64,000 bases of DNA. Source: Cyathus striatus. Lineage: Eukaryota; Basidiomycota; Agaricomycetes; Agaricales; Nidulariaceae. The stretch covers positions 1,860,001 through 1,924,000 of the forward strand of contig JAOVFP010000007.1 in assembly GCA_025738555.1 (NCBI GenBank), written 5' to 3'. Position numbers and translations under genes: made by a program. Within the stretch, counting starts at the first letter, position 1. Every line of letters begins with the position of its first letter. Under the pieces are notes generated by a model. It did not search any database, was not told where the DNA came from, and saw only the letters and a program-made list of their open reading frames with translations. This document shows positions 46,601 to 59,043 of the stretch, one piece after another.

Positions 46601-47694
46601 TCTAATTCTAGGACACTGAAGCCCTTTGCATGATACAAACCATTTATTGCATCATTTATCCTATCAAGTGTCGTCTCAATACTCCATTTGAATGACTTTG
46701 CATTTCGAAAAATGCGATGAAGGGCAGGTACATCATGTGTACCTACAATGCGCAATAGTTCAATCCAGGTAACTTTATGAGCACGAAGTCATTTAAGTGA
46801 CTTTGAAGCATTGAGATACTATGGAGTTATCAGTTTATATGTGATTAGAGCAATAGATATATATGAAAGCGCACCAGAAATTTTTGATGTTGAAGTAATT
46901 TCTCCGTGTCTTCGAGCTTTTGTTTGAGTTGCAAGTAGCTAAATGTACTACATTGCTTTCCTAACGAGTGTTGACGTGCGCCCGCCAAGATTTTCTGCAA
47001 TGTCTTGTCTGTATCCTTGCATGAATTACATGCACCGCAGTCGTTTGAAACACCAAGGCAATTATGAGATCGAACACAGAGGATGGAATGGAGTGTATCG
47101 ATCTTTAAAATGTTATATTGTGGCGGATTTTTATTTGAAGTGTCGTGCAAGACAAAAGGATATGAGCTATATGGTGAACCAAGCTCCCAGTAGAACATAT
47201 AACCGGAACACTGGGGGAGTGTTTGAGGACTAGCAAGGAAAGGTCTATCATCTGATTTAGTGCACTGCGATAGATCCTGAAATAAGCCAAGTATGCGTTC
47301 TAAAGAATACGAATGAGACACTTGTAATAAAAAAGTACTAAACACTCACCCCCTAACTTAGAAAAACATTTTGCACTATTTAAATGTTTTTCCATTGGAT
47401 ATGACCCGGCATTAAATGCATGCTTTACATAACCAAAGCACGTAGTGCAAAGAACTTCCAGGTTTCCAAGGGTTGGATCTCCCTTTCTGATTGCAAGGCC
47501 ACCATGATTGGAAAACAGAAAGGACTCGAGTATCTCTTTGTACTGGGAAAAAGAGCCGCAAAAAGTACTTGGATTCGAGGGAGAAGTGGAAGTATGTACA
47601 TGAACAGAAGAAGTATGTGACAGTTGAACGTTACCGGTATGTACACTAGATACAGGTGTGGGCTGGCATGTTGATTGAATCGAAGCAGGTGCAA

Positions 47695-49112
47695 TGCGTC
47701 AAAAGACGCATCTTCGAACGCGCTATAAACGATGTAAAATAGGTGAGATGTTCAGTTCACATTCGGATTCCACGCTGCCAGCTGTTGCCTGGGGCGGAGA
47801 TTTAAAAATGCACCGCCAAACAGCTTGTTTGCCAGTTGTTTGCTATGGCTTGGTAGGGGGGGGGGGGAGGGGACACCCACCGTGGGAATGGGTACGAGAT
47901 CTGAGGATCTGTCAGCTCTTGGATGCACTTGTGACAAAGTGATGAGTGCTGGCAGCTGTGGCAACAGAGAGGCTACTGCCAAGCGACACAAAATAACGTG
48001 TACATAAGAGTACATATTTGCTTATATTGACACTGTGTGGGTGACATTGTTTATCTCCCACGCGTAGTATCACATGATTTACAGGTAATTCTGATTCATT
48101 CCTACTCAGAGTCGCTATGCTCTTTCCTGCTTTTTCCCGTTGCCCTGCACTGGACGTAGCAGCGGATGTTGTTTTTCCCATCTTCGTTTCTCTCTCTACA
48201 TCTACCTACAGTCGACTCAACATGAATATACTTTTCTGGGGCGCCATTACCGAAAAACCCCAACCCCCGACTCTTGAATTCGATATAAATACGGTGGATA
48301 CAGTAGAATTATGGAGGTCTTGATCACAAGCGACAAAAGTGTGTGCATAGTACATTAAGGTTTTCCTCCATTCTACAGCATTTACTTATTCGAGGTCATT
48401 TGTTCCCTCCACACTCCCTGCTACTTTCAGCTGCCAGCACTCTTCTACCATATTGACGCGTCGTCTGATCACACCGTTCTTCTAATTCGGGGATAATCAG
48501 TGTCAAGTGGACTCGCGGATCACTTGTACGTTGTTTACTCCCGAGTCCCAAGTCTTTCACGCCCTGCTATTTGGTGGCAGTTGACGTTCGGCTGGCTGTG
48601 GAAAACTTAGAGCTGGGAAAACTGGGGCTAGTTGATACCAAGTCGACACATTGGGTAGATCGCTTCCTTGCCTTTCTTCTAACCCTAAGGTGTATTTTTC
48701 CTTTCCTTCCCCCGAGCACATCCACTCTTTCGACTATCTCGATGTATTGTTTCGCGGTTCTCAGTTGGTTGCACTGTTTGTATAGTACATAATCAGTGCT
48801 CACGGGTGATCTGACGGATTACTCGCACATTGTCTGCTTCTGACTCTCACCCTACTTTGTCAGTTCACTTCTATACTGTGCACTTCCTCATCCATACTGG
48901 GCCCAAACCACCTTTTTTCGTCACAATACTGATTACAATTATATATAACTGTAGTTTTTGCGTTATTCCTAGTAGCACATACTAATATATCTCAATTTTA
49001 ACTTACTAACTGCTGGTGGATCATTGCACACTGTAGATTCAGAAAGGGGCGCAGACCAAGAAGTAGCGCAGTGAACTTGAGAAAGTGGTGCGCGCATTGA
49101 GAACATGGCGCA
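47695..49112. other. Right subterminal region of the P-like element
   Basis: Contains a G-run (about 47853-47870), inverted similarity to 39690-39740, and coding-like snatches on the plus strand: MNILFWGAITEKPQPP ending with TGA near 48321, and MVAVDVRLAVENLELGKLG from 48571. They may be captured gene pieces. No intact gene is supported. Confidence 0.35.
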
Positions 49113-49340
49113 GATGAAAAAGTGGCGCAGACCAAGAAGTAGCGCGGGAGGAGCGCAGTAAATTTCGAAAAGTAGCGTGGGAGGAGCATAGTGAACTTGA
49201 GAAAGTGGCGCGCGCATCGAGAGCATGCAAAAGGAGCACGCGCGAATACCAAATGATGGCGCCGGACATGCCTCTGAAGAGTAGCGCTACCGAGAAGAAG
49301 TGGCGCGGGAAATGATTAAATGTGCAGTTTGAACGCCATA
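49113..49340 (-). repeat. Right inverted repeat of the P-like element
   Basis: Reverse complement of 38416-38645 with a few substitutions. Just inside (49050-49112) a part of the repeat is duplicated (GCGCAGACCAAGAAGTAGCG occurs twice). Confidence 0.85.
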
Positions 49341-49439
49341 TCAGAATGATAGCAGAGAGAATGCAAACATCTGTAAACAGCAGAATAATGTTGAAACCTT
49401 CATAATTCTGACATTGCACAATAAATATCTACCATAATG

Positions 49440-49950
49440 TATACAGTATACATTAATATATTGGAAGAAAACTTAGCAAATTAATGAAAGGTGGAAGTGT
49501 GGGAAATTATAAGTGCAATTGTGGAGGGAGACATTGAACATGAAGGTATGTAAGCATGAATGTTAAGTGGAGGCATGGGAAATTATGAGTGGAGGTGCAG
49601 GTGATAATGAGTAGAGCATGGGAAACATTGAGTGTGAAAATATGTAAGCGTGATATGTTAAGCAGAAGCACAGAAAATTATGAGCGGAGGTATGCACAAC
49701 AATGAGTATGCACAAATTAATGGGAAATGAGTAAACATTGAATTATAGGTGTGGGAAAAAATGAGCGGGGGGTCAGGAAATAACACAAACTACTATATGT
49801 ATTATTGTAAGGTGCTCCATACAATACAGTTGTAGAACTTGCTTATTTTTCAAGTAAAAGTTAAGTTCCATTGAGTGGAATCGAGTTCCTTGCTTATTTT
49901 TTGAGTGAAAGTTAAGTTCCATTGAGTGGAGTTGAGTTTCTTGCTTATAA
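49440..49950. repeat. Fragment of the same oligomer-array family as the 3-kb insertion
   Basis: Contains GGGAAATTATGAGTGGAGG units, the reverse complement of the 43.1-43.6 kb minisatellite. They are followed by CTTGCTTATTTTTxxAGTxAAAGTTAAGTTCC units that match the AACTTAACTTTACTC block at 42950-43030. Orientation is inverted relative to that copy. The ends are unclear. Confidence 0.6.
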
Positions 49951-50503
49951 TATTTTTCATGTCAACAATAGCGTGCAGGTAATGAAGCAGCGGTAATGAA
50001 AAGGAATGAAATTCGCCCTACATTAGTCGGCGTTCGTTGTGTCCTTCTGATCTTCTGAGCACGCCGAGGGTGATGATTCTGACACCAATTGGTTGAACTT
50101 GTCGTCTTTTGGAATAAGAGAATGCCAGAACATGATGGTGAAAAGTTGCCCATCACCGCTCCTTCAAGCTGGAACTTTTAACATAGTAAGTTTGTGCTGT
50201 ATGGAAGTAAGTAGAAGTAGTATGTTGTTAAGTTGTGAGTTGGATGTATATTTATTTAAGCGAGATTCTATTGTATAGTTTGAATGGTTGAATTCAGTAG
50301 ATCGATTCGAAGCAACTCACAGACATAAGACATAAGGATAGTTCTGAATCCCAGAACCGTATACCATTTATAAATACCATATACATTAACAACAAATCCA
50401 GGTAAGTAAGATATATACATATCAAAATCATAAATATCATTCCGCGTTACTTTGTCCACCCATCCCATTAAATCCCTGATTCCCAATGCACTTACATCTT
50501 ATA
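49951..50503. other. Spacer, possible coding scrap
   Basis: On the minus strand near 50010-50155 a frame reads FWHSLIPKDDKFNQLV and ends with TAA. It is too short to assign. Otherwise nothing. Confidence 0.3.
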
Positions 50504-51388
50504 TTACAACCCATCCTCTCCCTCAATGGGTACAACAACCTGATATATCTGTTTATTCCACTCTTCCAACATCCCAGGGAGACACCCTACATCAATCTCA
50601 TCAACACCGCTCCCAACCCAAAAAATCAAAAGTCAAAACTTGAACTCACAATGCAAACAATCAACCCCACTCTCAGCATGCGCATCCGGTCTCTGCAGAG
50701 CCAACCCCCAAACATCCAAATAAACCCACCAAGCCCCAGCTTCCGCATCCAACCCTAACCTTTCCCTCATTTCACCCATCTTCCTTATGCTCTCTTTCCA
50801 GAGGAGATTATGTATGTTGAAATGGTCCCAATCCCATTTTAACCAATCTTCTCTCTCTTCTTGATTCAGGTGCATTGAAGAGAGCAGGTGGCCAGGGATG
50901 CTGGAGGGATTTTCGGCTTCAGGGGCTGTTTCGAGGGATGGGTAGGGACGGGGGGAGAGGTCGCATCGAGGATGGCCTGGTGCAGTTGGTCGGTAGATGA
51001 TTGTTAGGTGAGTTAGGGGCATTAGACGGGATCAGACTCTACGCATCTTTTTTGGGTGGATTAGTAAATGAAAAGGGGGAAAAGGAGGAGACGGACCATT
51101 TGTTTAAAAGTAAGCTCAAGCCAATGTTGTTGATCCACTTGCGTATCGTGCATTGGAAGCATTGTATATTCATGTCTAGACCACTACCATCTCACCAAGC
51201 TTGGGAATGAACAAGTTCAGATGAAGCTGTTCATGTCCCGCTGGATCTGGAGGGGCCGAATCGTGTGCTGGCAGTGGATGTGGAGTGTGTTTAAGCCGCG
51301 TGACGTGGTTGATCAGCTGTGCGACGCCTATGAGAAGTGCGAAGGGAATCATGACGCGGAAGCGCAGGAAGCGTCTTATTGAGGGCAT
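50504..51388 (-). pseudogene. PC-esterase (PMR5/Cas1-like) gene lacking its middle
   Basis: Exon pieces on the minus strand: about 51176-51388 (a membrane anchor, RVMIPFALLIGVAQLI), about 50650-51022, and 50504-50586 (intron with GTGAGT donor and TAG acceptor). The last two join to ENPSSIPGHLLSSMHL, EMRERLGLD, GAWWVYLDVW and VDCLHWCLPGMLEEWN. DCLH carries the Asp and His of an SGNH-type acyl-esterase triad. The GDS block with the catalytic Ser, normally in the middle 200 or so residues, is absent, and only about 150 nt separate the first two pieces. Membrane-anchored family members act on cell-wall polysaccharide O-acetylation. An internal deletion is the simplest explanation. Confidence 0.75.
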
Positions 51389-53800
51389 CGTGCAGGAGGG
51401 GGGGAATGGGAAAAGAGAGGGAGGGAGAAGGAGAAGAGGGAGGGGAGAAGGGAAATTATGCGCTCGGAAGAACGGATGGTCTTTTTTAGATGTACCTGAC
51501 TGACACTGTTGTCACCACCCATGCACTTAAGTTGACTGTGACGGCCCTATCTTCCCGATCTCTGATTCCTGTTTTTTTAGCCTTTTGATTCAAATACAGT
51601 GTCCCTGTCTTGTGCTGTTGGCTTGTTAGTATGTTGCCTGATACGCGTCGTGCGTGCAGATGAAGACACAATGGAACGATTGGATTGCTGCTCTGAACCA
51701 GTGAGAGCCGATTCGAGCCTCGAGGAACATACTTATCCGATCTATCCGATCGCATCTGTACAAAACCCTTAAGCCCGGTTCAAGCACGTGGAAAAAGGTA
51801 CCGTTTAATTTTTAATTTAACATGTAACATACATCACTTCGCGACGCACGTTACAGCACTTTGCATATTGATATAGACCTGCAATTTTCTTAGTACAGTA
51901 TACAACCATCAAACATGACAGAAAAAACATGATGTCGTCATAACTCTTTACTCCCTGCCCTAATTTTCACAAAAGCTGTATGAGGAGATAGCATAGTACT
52001 TCATGAATGTCACTGTAAAATATTTAATGCATTAGATGAAGGGAAGGTGGTCAAATATGCAAAATAGTGGATGAGAATGAATTTTGATCAGCACCACATG
52101 GCGTGACAGTCAATTATTTATTATGAAACCATTCAAAATTAGTAGTGCCGAAGTCCCAGATCAGTTTATAAATAAAGTTTTAATGTCTTGCAAGATGGTG
52201 AATACCACACAATCTGTAATCTTATTAAAGATATGACACACACAGGTCAATAAAAATAATAGAAAATGTAGATTAGTGCTTGTCCTCAACAACTATATAC
52301 TTTAAGAGTGATTATTCCCAATTTTTTATAGCAATACAAGCCACATAACCTTTGAAATCCACAAAACTATCCAAACCCCCCATTTTGTTTTGCATATAGT
52401 CCTGCAATGTGATGGTGTCACATTTGATGGTTGTATACTGTACACATCTGAGTTCCACTGGCAGTATGATCCAAGCCAGTCTGCTGGTAGGATCAACAAG
52501 CTATTCCTTAAAAGGGTTATAATGATGTGAATGCTTACTGTATGACACTCAACACACCAGTTCTCAATCATCTGCAGCAGTCTCAAGCAATATGTCCTTA
52601 GTTGTTGGAGACAATGAGCACTGAGGGTTTGAGAATGCCACCACCTATTGGCATAAGTACCTAGCATTAGTAGCTTGAGCTTCATAGGGGAGGTTGTCAA
52701 TATGTCTCATAATGCCATCAGTACTACAGTTGGGGTCATGCAAACACCACCAATTTTATATCTTGACAATGCAAATTTTTTGGGCACAAACTGACTTCAG
52801 ACTCAGAATTAGCAACCTCAGAAATGTCCAAAAACGATGTTTTCGGAAAATTCCCATGAGAAAATAGGTTGGCCAAAATTTTTGACCAAAGAATTGACAT
52901 GTTACAGGGTCCAAATCTACCTGAGTCAGGCTGTGGACTGTATTAAGAACCTATTATGGTATAGGAGGGGACTGACAAGTCTTTGGAAACCCAATTTTTG
53001 GCTCAGGACTACTCAAATTTATAACTACATACATAATAAGTATGCCCTAACAGGTATTTCTAAATTAACTGACAAACAAAGGACACACATCATGCTGACA
53101 CATCAGAGGTTGCTGACCAAGTCTGTCAGCATGGTGCATGCTGAACCCCTACAGAGAGTACTAAATAGTAAATGCATTGACAATTGTCTACTCCACTAGT
53201 TGCTGCTTTGATATCTTTGATAGGTACCTCAGAGTTCAAAATTGGGTCAATGTTACAAGTTCTCATCAACATAGTATTTATAATGAATCTATGACTTGTC
53301 AAGAATTAAATAGTTTGTCTAATGTTACTTTAAAGTTTGTAGCAATTAGTATATGATACTACTTGATTACATATATCTTAATAGTATAGTATTTACTTGC
53401 AGTCTATCAAAGTTTTAGATTTCTGCTGCTTCTACCACAATGTTACTCAATAAACTATTTGAGCAAGATTTAATACATTTTAAAGGATTTTAGGGCATTT
53501 TTCATAGTGTATACTATAGGTATGGCCAGTTACTTAGCCATTTTTTAGTGCAAGAACCGGTACTCTGGTGGGAATTATTTTTATGGAATCATAACTAGAT
53601 TAATGAAAGGATGCCGAAAATGATTTTTTTCGAGATTTTACCTGTTTTTTTTTGGCAATGGCCAAATTTTTGGGTCAAAAATGCAAAAAATTGGTTTGAG
53701 TGAAATTGGCTCATGGAAATCAAAAGCAAATCCTTGAAATATGCCATTCCAATGGTTTTCAGAGGCCAGAAGGCATTGTGGGTGTGGGAGAAAATCAACC
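51389..53800. other. AT-rich repeat-like region, no intact gene
   Basis: From about 51780 the base composition turns markedly AT-rich and the genes stop. Frames at 52326-52700 (minus) and 52837-53199 (plus) have no motif that I recognise. Probably decayed transposon sequence. Confidence 0.4.
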
Positions 53801-53804
53801 AAAA

Positions 53805-54107
53805 AAGTTAGTGGTGTTTGCATGGCCCCAACTGTATCCAAACCCAAGACCACCTCCAGCTCATCCTCAAGATCCTGCACAACCATATCCTCCTTATTAT
53901 GCCCATAATTCTCCAGAAGCACAGCATCTCTTCCAATATCCACCTCCCCACATCCTGCAACCTTATTAGCAATTTGTTCCACCTCATTTTCTTCACCACC
54001 ATGAGCAATATCTCCCATTTAATCCAGCCATATTTCATAACTATGCTCTCCAGGCTAATGGGCCCATCATTCACAACCTTCGTGGCCCAGAATTGAAACC
54101 TGCCTAG
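53805..54107 (+). pseudogene. Decayed Pro/Tyr/His-rich ORF
   Basis: One frame reads FAWPQLYPNPRPPPAHPQD, YPPYYAHNSPEAQHLFQ, a stop near 53968, then VPPHFLHHHEQYLPFNP and NLRGPELKPA before TAG. It looks like a low-complexity transposon-associated protein with one nonsense change. No family recognised. Confidence 0.35.
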
Positions 54108-56779
54108 GTGCTGGATGGGTGAGGAGACATAGCAGTGGTTGGGACACTGCAATGTGGTAGTGCAGTCGAGAGCAGCAGGGCAGCCAAGATTCAGTGGTTT
54201 GGCTGTGGATCCGGCAATGATGGCTGTATAATTCCAATGTATACTAATGAAATTTCAAGTCTATATCAACATGCAAAGTGCTGTAAAGGGCAAGCTTAAT
54301 GAATCCTAGTTTTTTTGTTATTTCCTTTTTATAAATAATAATAAGTTTACTTGTTAGATACTCATTCGGGAGTTGCTGACACATGGATTGGCAGAAACCT
54401 CACTTGGAAAAGAAATTTACTTTCACATTTCTTGTTAGGAGACAGAAACCTTTTTATTGATTGCCTGTGCATTATTTTATTTATTTTACCTTCATTCTAA
54501 TTATACTATCTTTATTATAATATTTTTCCTTTGTTTCACTAGCTGCAACCAGCTGTTACAGTGTTATCACAGTTATGCACTCATTTTAATAGCTCCTACT
54601 TTATTCTAATTATTCAACAACAAGCAAATCAAGGGTAAATGTATGGAAACACTTTATATGGGAGTTATGTATGTGGAAGTTGCCTAGTAAGTGTCCAATA
54701 AGTAGCATTTGAAGTGGTTATGGAAAAGTATATAAAAGAATTTAAAGTAATTTGATATGCAGGCTATTTAAATGAACAGAAATACTTTCATGATGAGAAT
54801 GTATTTAATTTATGTGAGGTTTGATACAGTAACATTTTGTGAAATTGTGTTTCATGCATGGTGCACAACAACTTGAAGAGAGGTAGGTGCTGATTAATGC
54901 ACTGCTCATGCACAGCCACTATGCATTTTGAGTTACCAGAGTCACTGATGAGATGCCTGACAGGCATACACTATCTATAGCAGTTGATTTAAGCTTTTCT
55001 ATTATGTATACAAGTACTCACCAAACAGTAACAAACATGGGTTAGATAATAGGATTGGAGTCGAGACCCAAGCTGCCAGTTATAGTACTACAAAGTACAC
55101 TCACCAAGGGTATTATTAATATAAAGCTTAAGGTAGTACTGAATACAGAAGTGGAGAGATAAAGACAGCACTAAAACTCAGCAACTAAATGGATAACAGC
55201 CAGAACACATCTAGCAACATGTGAGGGTCACATGGCAAAGACATGGTTGGTATCCAAGTGAAGCAAGTGATGATGAGGCACCTCACTAGGTGCCTCAGCG
55301 AGTCCTGAAGTCCTAAGTCAACTGATCAACTTCTCTCAGAGTAACCAGCAAAGTGATAACATGGCTAGATTAAGTGATGAACCCTGAACCCTGATTGACA
55401 CTTGAGCTATTCTTAGCACATCTGCATATAGCCAATCCTGCCATGACCAAGGAATGTGCATGGCACCATATTCCCCATTGCACAACTCCCTATGACAGAC
55501 ACTTGAACCCCTGTCCAGTATGCTCTGTGAGCATACAGCTTTCCCTCTGGAGCAAAATGGAATAGCTCAGCTCTCCTCAGCTCAGTAAGCTGAGCTTAGC
55601 TACTCAAGCACTTATACTATTGTTCTGCAGTACATTAAATCACCACTGAATGAGATTGCTTCAATTTCTATACTTTCTCATTATTTTTTTTCTCTCAAAC
55701 TTTGCATATAGTATAAAATTAGTCTAATAAGTGATACTGTGCTTTATTGTGAACATTCATGATGATTTGAATGTTGAAAGTATGAGGGATGTCACACTTG
55801 CCATGCATTGAAACAGGTGGAAATTGAAATTCATTGATGTGATGTTATGGTCTGTTTACTGTGGACACAGTCATGACACATCTCACTTGCCTGCATGTCA
55901 TGTGTTATTTCATGTCCTGCATCTGTCAATTGCATTCCATTTCTCTCCCTACACATATACTTCATTATGCACTCCATTTTAACTCATGCTTTTGCTTTCA
56001 AATGAGATGCTCCGGTATACAGCATCAATCAACAAATGATCCAACCTACAAAGAGGGGATGCAGGGTGCACTGGAGGCATTGCAAAATGAGGATTGTAAG
56101 CAGCAAAGGAGGCTGCAGAGAAGTGCTGGTTTATTTGCAGCTGCAGGCTCCCATTGCAGGAATGTCTACAATGATGTTCACTCTGTCAGCTTAGCACCAA
56201 GTAATTCAATAGTATAATACACTTCTACTCTATTGTACTGTATCATGACTCACTGTATATTCAATCTTCCTGGTATATATACCTGAGTAGACCCCCAAAT
56301 AATATATGATCTCTCTCTCCTACCATCACCTTGTCTCATCTCTCTCTGGGTGAACCTCTATTTATCTCTGTGTGACTCTGCTTGCTGTTACCTGCTCCTG
56401 ATTTTTAACAAATACTTAATAGTCTGAATATGCTACAACATGTATTACTTATCTATCTAAGTGTAACATTCTAAATGAGCCTCACACTGTAAGTACCATA
56501 CTGACTTAGAAGTTAGATGTGACTTACTTGGTGTCAGTTGGAGATTGCATTATTTGATGAGACTGATGTGACACTGATGTGACAATCTCATTCAGTGGTG
56601 ATCTAATGTACTGGTGAATGATAGTATTACAATAGTTAAGTAGGCATATAGACAGCTCTCATCCTTATGTTAGTTCCTTAGCTTAACATCCTGAGTCCCC
56701 AGAATATATATCATCATATTTCAAATATGATTTGGTACATATTTAAACTGGAATTAAATGTTTATTCATTCAGAAGAGA
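54108..56779. other. AT-rich region with small coding scraps
   Basis: Mostly non-coding. Near 56035-56214 a plus frame TYKEGMQGALEALQNEDC looks protein-like but ends quickly. GCTCAGCTC-type words cluster at 55563-55610. No intact gene or RNA. Confidence 0.35.
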
Positions 56780-57000
56780 CTAAATAAAAATGTCTATATC
56801 CTCAGCTATTGCAAACTCATTCACATTTTCCATCTCCAATTCAAGCATCTGCTCCTCCTTACTTAGTACCTCTGTAAAGTTAAGTGCATACCCAGATTGT
56901 ATGTGGAATTTGAGCATTTGTAATGGCTCCATCAGCTCAGGTAAAATTTGATTGCATCTCAGTGTCATCATCTCTTTCTCTAATAGAGAACACATTCACA
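56780..57000 (-). pseudogene. C-terminal remnant of a hAT transposase
   Basis: The minus frame contains EKEMMTLRCNQILPELMEPL, QMLKF, ALNFTEVLSKEEQ and a final acidic EDIDIFI. This matches the hAT dimerisation tail seen in many Agaricomycete copies (RRN.I.PELME.LQ.LKF...LNFT). The upstream FSS part is unreadable, so only about 70 codons survive. Confidence 0.6.
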
Positions 57001-57039
57001 GGAAACCAAAAAACCCTGTATTGAAAGAAAATCCAAAGG

Positions 57040-57190
57040 TTAGCTCAAGCTCATTTGGAGCTGTCAGCTCAGCTCAAGATTCAGAGCTAGTCAGCAAGAG
57101 CCATGAGCGAATAACAGCTGCTCAGCTCCAACTCAGCTCAGTGAGCAGACAGTTCCACTTAGTGGCTCAGTGGCAACACTAATGCACAGC
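57040..57190. repeat. GCTCAGCTC word cluster
   Basis: About eight GCTCAGCTC / AGCTGAGC words within 150 bp. A similar cluster is at 55563-55610. They could be the subterminal arrays of the hAT element whose C-terminus lies between them. Confidence 0.45.
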
Positions 57191-57942
57191 CATTGAGTAA
57201 AGGTGCCAGTTATGAACAAACTGGCACCTGACATCCAGCTAAGCAAGGTCTCGGCTATGAGTGCTCCCCTTTCTCTTGTCATCCACCATCAGCATACACA
57301 CTCACTCTTTTGCTCTTTGTTCTTCGTCATCTCAGGCTTATTATATATTATTTCCCTCCCTCCCTAATCCCCAGCTTCATGTTGGACTTAATTGGTGTCT
57401 TGAGGAGACCCTTGCTTTGTGTATCATCAGGGTTTATAGTTTAGCTGGCAGACTCTTAGATAATAAATGTTTTTTGTAACTGAACTGTGAACACCTTTAT
57501 TAGTTAATGGAATTGATATATTATTAGCTTATGGATTACTTGGTCTCTACATGATTTCGGGAAAATTGCAGAGCAGTTCCCACCTGCCCAAGCTGCTCAA
57601 CTGCTCTGTGTCTGTTTGAGCTTGCTCAAACCCAACCCAACCTTTTCTAGCCTGTTTTTGCATAGAGACCATTGATGAGGCTAGACTATGCATTTTGCGT
57701 CCCCAGAATTGCTGACTAATGCACCATGCATGCACAGCTACTATGCACTTTGCATCCCCTGAGCTGCTGACTAGTTCATTCCGTGCATGACTATGCATTT
57801 TGGATTGCCAACACAAACAAATAGGGGGGGCAAGCTCCCTCAATCAGACCCTTGTTGCAACTGACACCACCATTGACATTTAAAATGTCACACTTTTATT
57901 TGGGCAGATGTATTTATTTATGGCTAGGTGTTCTTGGTCATA
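57191..57942. other. Spacer, nothing supported
   Basis: AT-rich; CTATGCACTTTGCATCCCC-like words are repeated near 57690-57800. No gene. Confidence 0.3.
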
Positions 57943-58276
57943 AGTGCCAGCCATTCTGATCATATAACAGCAGTGTTATATGGTATTCAATTAGATAAAT
58001 CAATGATTGTCTATGATAACCTAATACATTCATACAATAGTAGCATTCAATTAAAAACAATCAGTGATTGTATATGATCACCTAACCATCCATACAATAG
58101 TAATATCCAATTAGAAACAATCAATGATTGCTTATGATCATTTAATACATTCATACAATAGTATTATTCAATTAGAACCTCAATGATTGTTTATGATCCC
58201 AATCATAAAACAACATGGCTTATTTGATTGGGGCAATCATATAACACTGCTGTTATATGATCAAAATGGCTGGCAC
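57943..58276. mobile_element. 334-bp MITE with internal tandem repeat
   Basis: Terminal inverted repeats of nearly 40 bp beginning GTGCCAGCCATTCTGATCAT (left) and GTGCCAGCCATTTTGATCAT (right, reverse complement), continuing ATAACAGCAGTGTTATATG. Between them are about 3.5 units of a roughly 60-bp tandem repeat (TTCAATTAGA, CAATGATTG, TATGAT, ACATTCATACAATAGTA). I could not find a clean target duplication. Non-coding. Confidence 0.75.
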
Positions 58277-58339
58277 CCCTCACTTGGTAAGGGCGCTGAT
58301 GTTTCTTCAGCTTCAGTGCTATAGGAATAGAGTCCAACA

Positions 58340-58660
58340 TTCTATGCAATTAACCCTTTTTTCTCTTGAATGGTTGGTAGTGTCGGTAATGAATATTAAG
58401 GAATGCTTGGTATCGACTTGATGTTACTATATAGGGTACGATATATTGGATCTTCAGCGCTTTAGTAAGTAATACAGTAGAGTCCTCGATGTAAGAGTTC
58501 GTATGCTTAATTCCAAAGAGTCCAATTTCATCCAGAGTAATTAACCTTCCTTTTTTCATCACCTCTCCTCTATTTTCATCATTCCGCACTAGATCCTGTA
58601 CATTTGAACCATGTCGATACGGAGGAGGTAACGTCAAATACGAAACCTGATTCTCATTCT
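58340..58660 (-). pseudogene. PPPY-tail membrane protein, copy 1 (fragment)
   Basis: The minus frame has TLPPPYRHGSNVQDLVRNDE and then reads on past the position where copies 2 and 3 stop. It aligns only with the cytosolic tail; the TM part is missing. It is followed by the shared downstream sequence AAGCTTGGTATCGACTTGAT. Confidence 0.55.
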
Positions 58661-59043
58661 CGGTTCTTCACTTCCTCATAAACATCAACCTGCCCATTCG
58701 AATCACAACATTAAGACGACGGCTGCGTCCAATACGATTATTTAAGAATACGTGTATAATATCTCGTTGATTGATATATGATATTTCAATCGATGGAATG
58801 GCTTAAAGGTTGGACCCACGAGGGATAGATTTAAGCGGTACTAGATAATGATACTTATACCCAAAATGTGAGGTACTCGAGTCTTCGTTTGCTTAGTATT
58901 GAACTTGTCCAGGAGGCGGAAGTATATGTCTAAAGCTTGGTATCGACTTGGTATGATATCGTATGATATTGTATATGATAGCTGTAAGGGTTCATATTTT
59001 TAATTCAAAAGAGTCCAACTTCGACGTTCAACATCCAGTGCAA

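Larger units (their letters stand above)
39993..47694 (-). pseudogene. P-element-like transposase gene, disrupted
   Basis: Minus-strand coding pieces in order: 47350-47694 (a zinc-finger-like CTTCFGYVKH...KHLNSAKC; start not found), a 50-nt intron, about 46887-47299 (CVRSHNCLG, C-rich, then coiled coil), an intron, about 44572-46790, then after an insertion 40684-41541, a 58-nt intron, and 39993-40625. Catalytic-region signs are CMDEM, ASDGDP, DFDWKHLLKR and GDDILERLFGRVR, which resemble P/THAP9-type RNase H-fold transposases. The C-terminal part has PCNICRHQL and YPCGFCG zinc motifs. Defects: a frameshift near 45980, an in-frame TGA at 44765-44767, and the 3-kb insertion at 41559. It cannot make a full protein. 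Confidence 0.75.
38416..49340. mobile_element. 10.9-kb TIR element carrying a dead P-like transposase
   Basis: Outer ends TATGGCGTTCAAACTGCAC (38416) and its reverse complement (to 49340) begin inverted repeats of about 228 bp that differ by only a handful of bases. Further inside, around 39690 and 47915, more inverted similarity (AAGAGCTGACAGATC) is visible. The interior holds a transposase gene on the minus strand, a 3-kb later insertion, and coding-like fragments. I could not settle a target duplication. An alternative is that two unrelated copies of the repeat flank the region by chance, but their convergent orientation around the transposase argues for one element. Confidence 0.7.

Noticed and set aside
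52326..53199. Frames of 124 and 120 codons in the AT-rich block
   Set aside because: No motif, no splice signals, and they occur in decayed repeat sequence.
57920..58300. CTTGGT near both ends of the MITE as a target duplication
   Set aside because: The words are at unequal distances from the inverted-repeat tips, so they are not a duplication.
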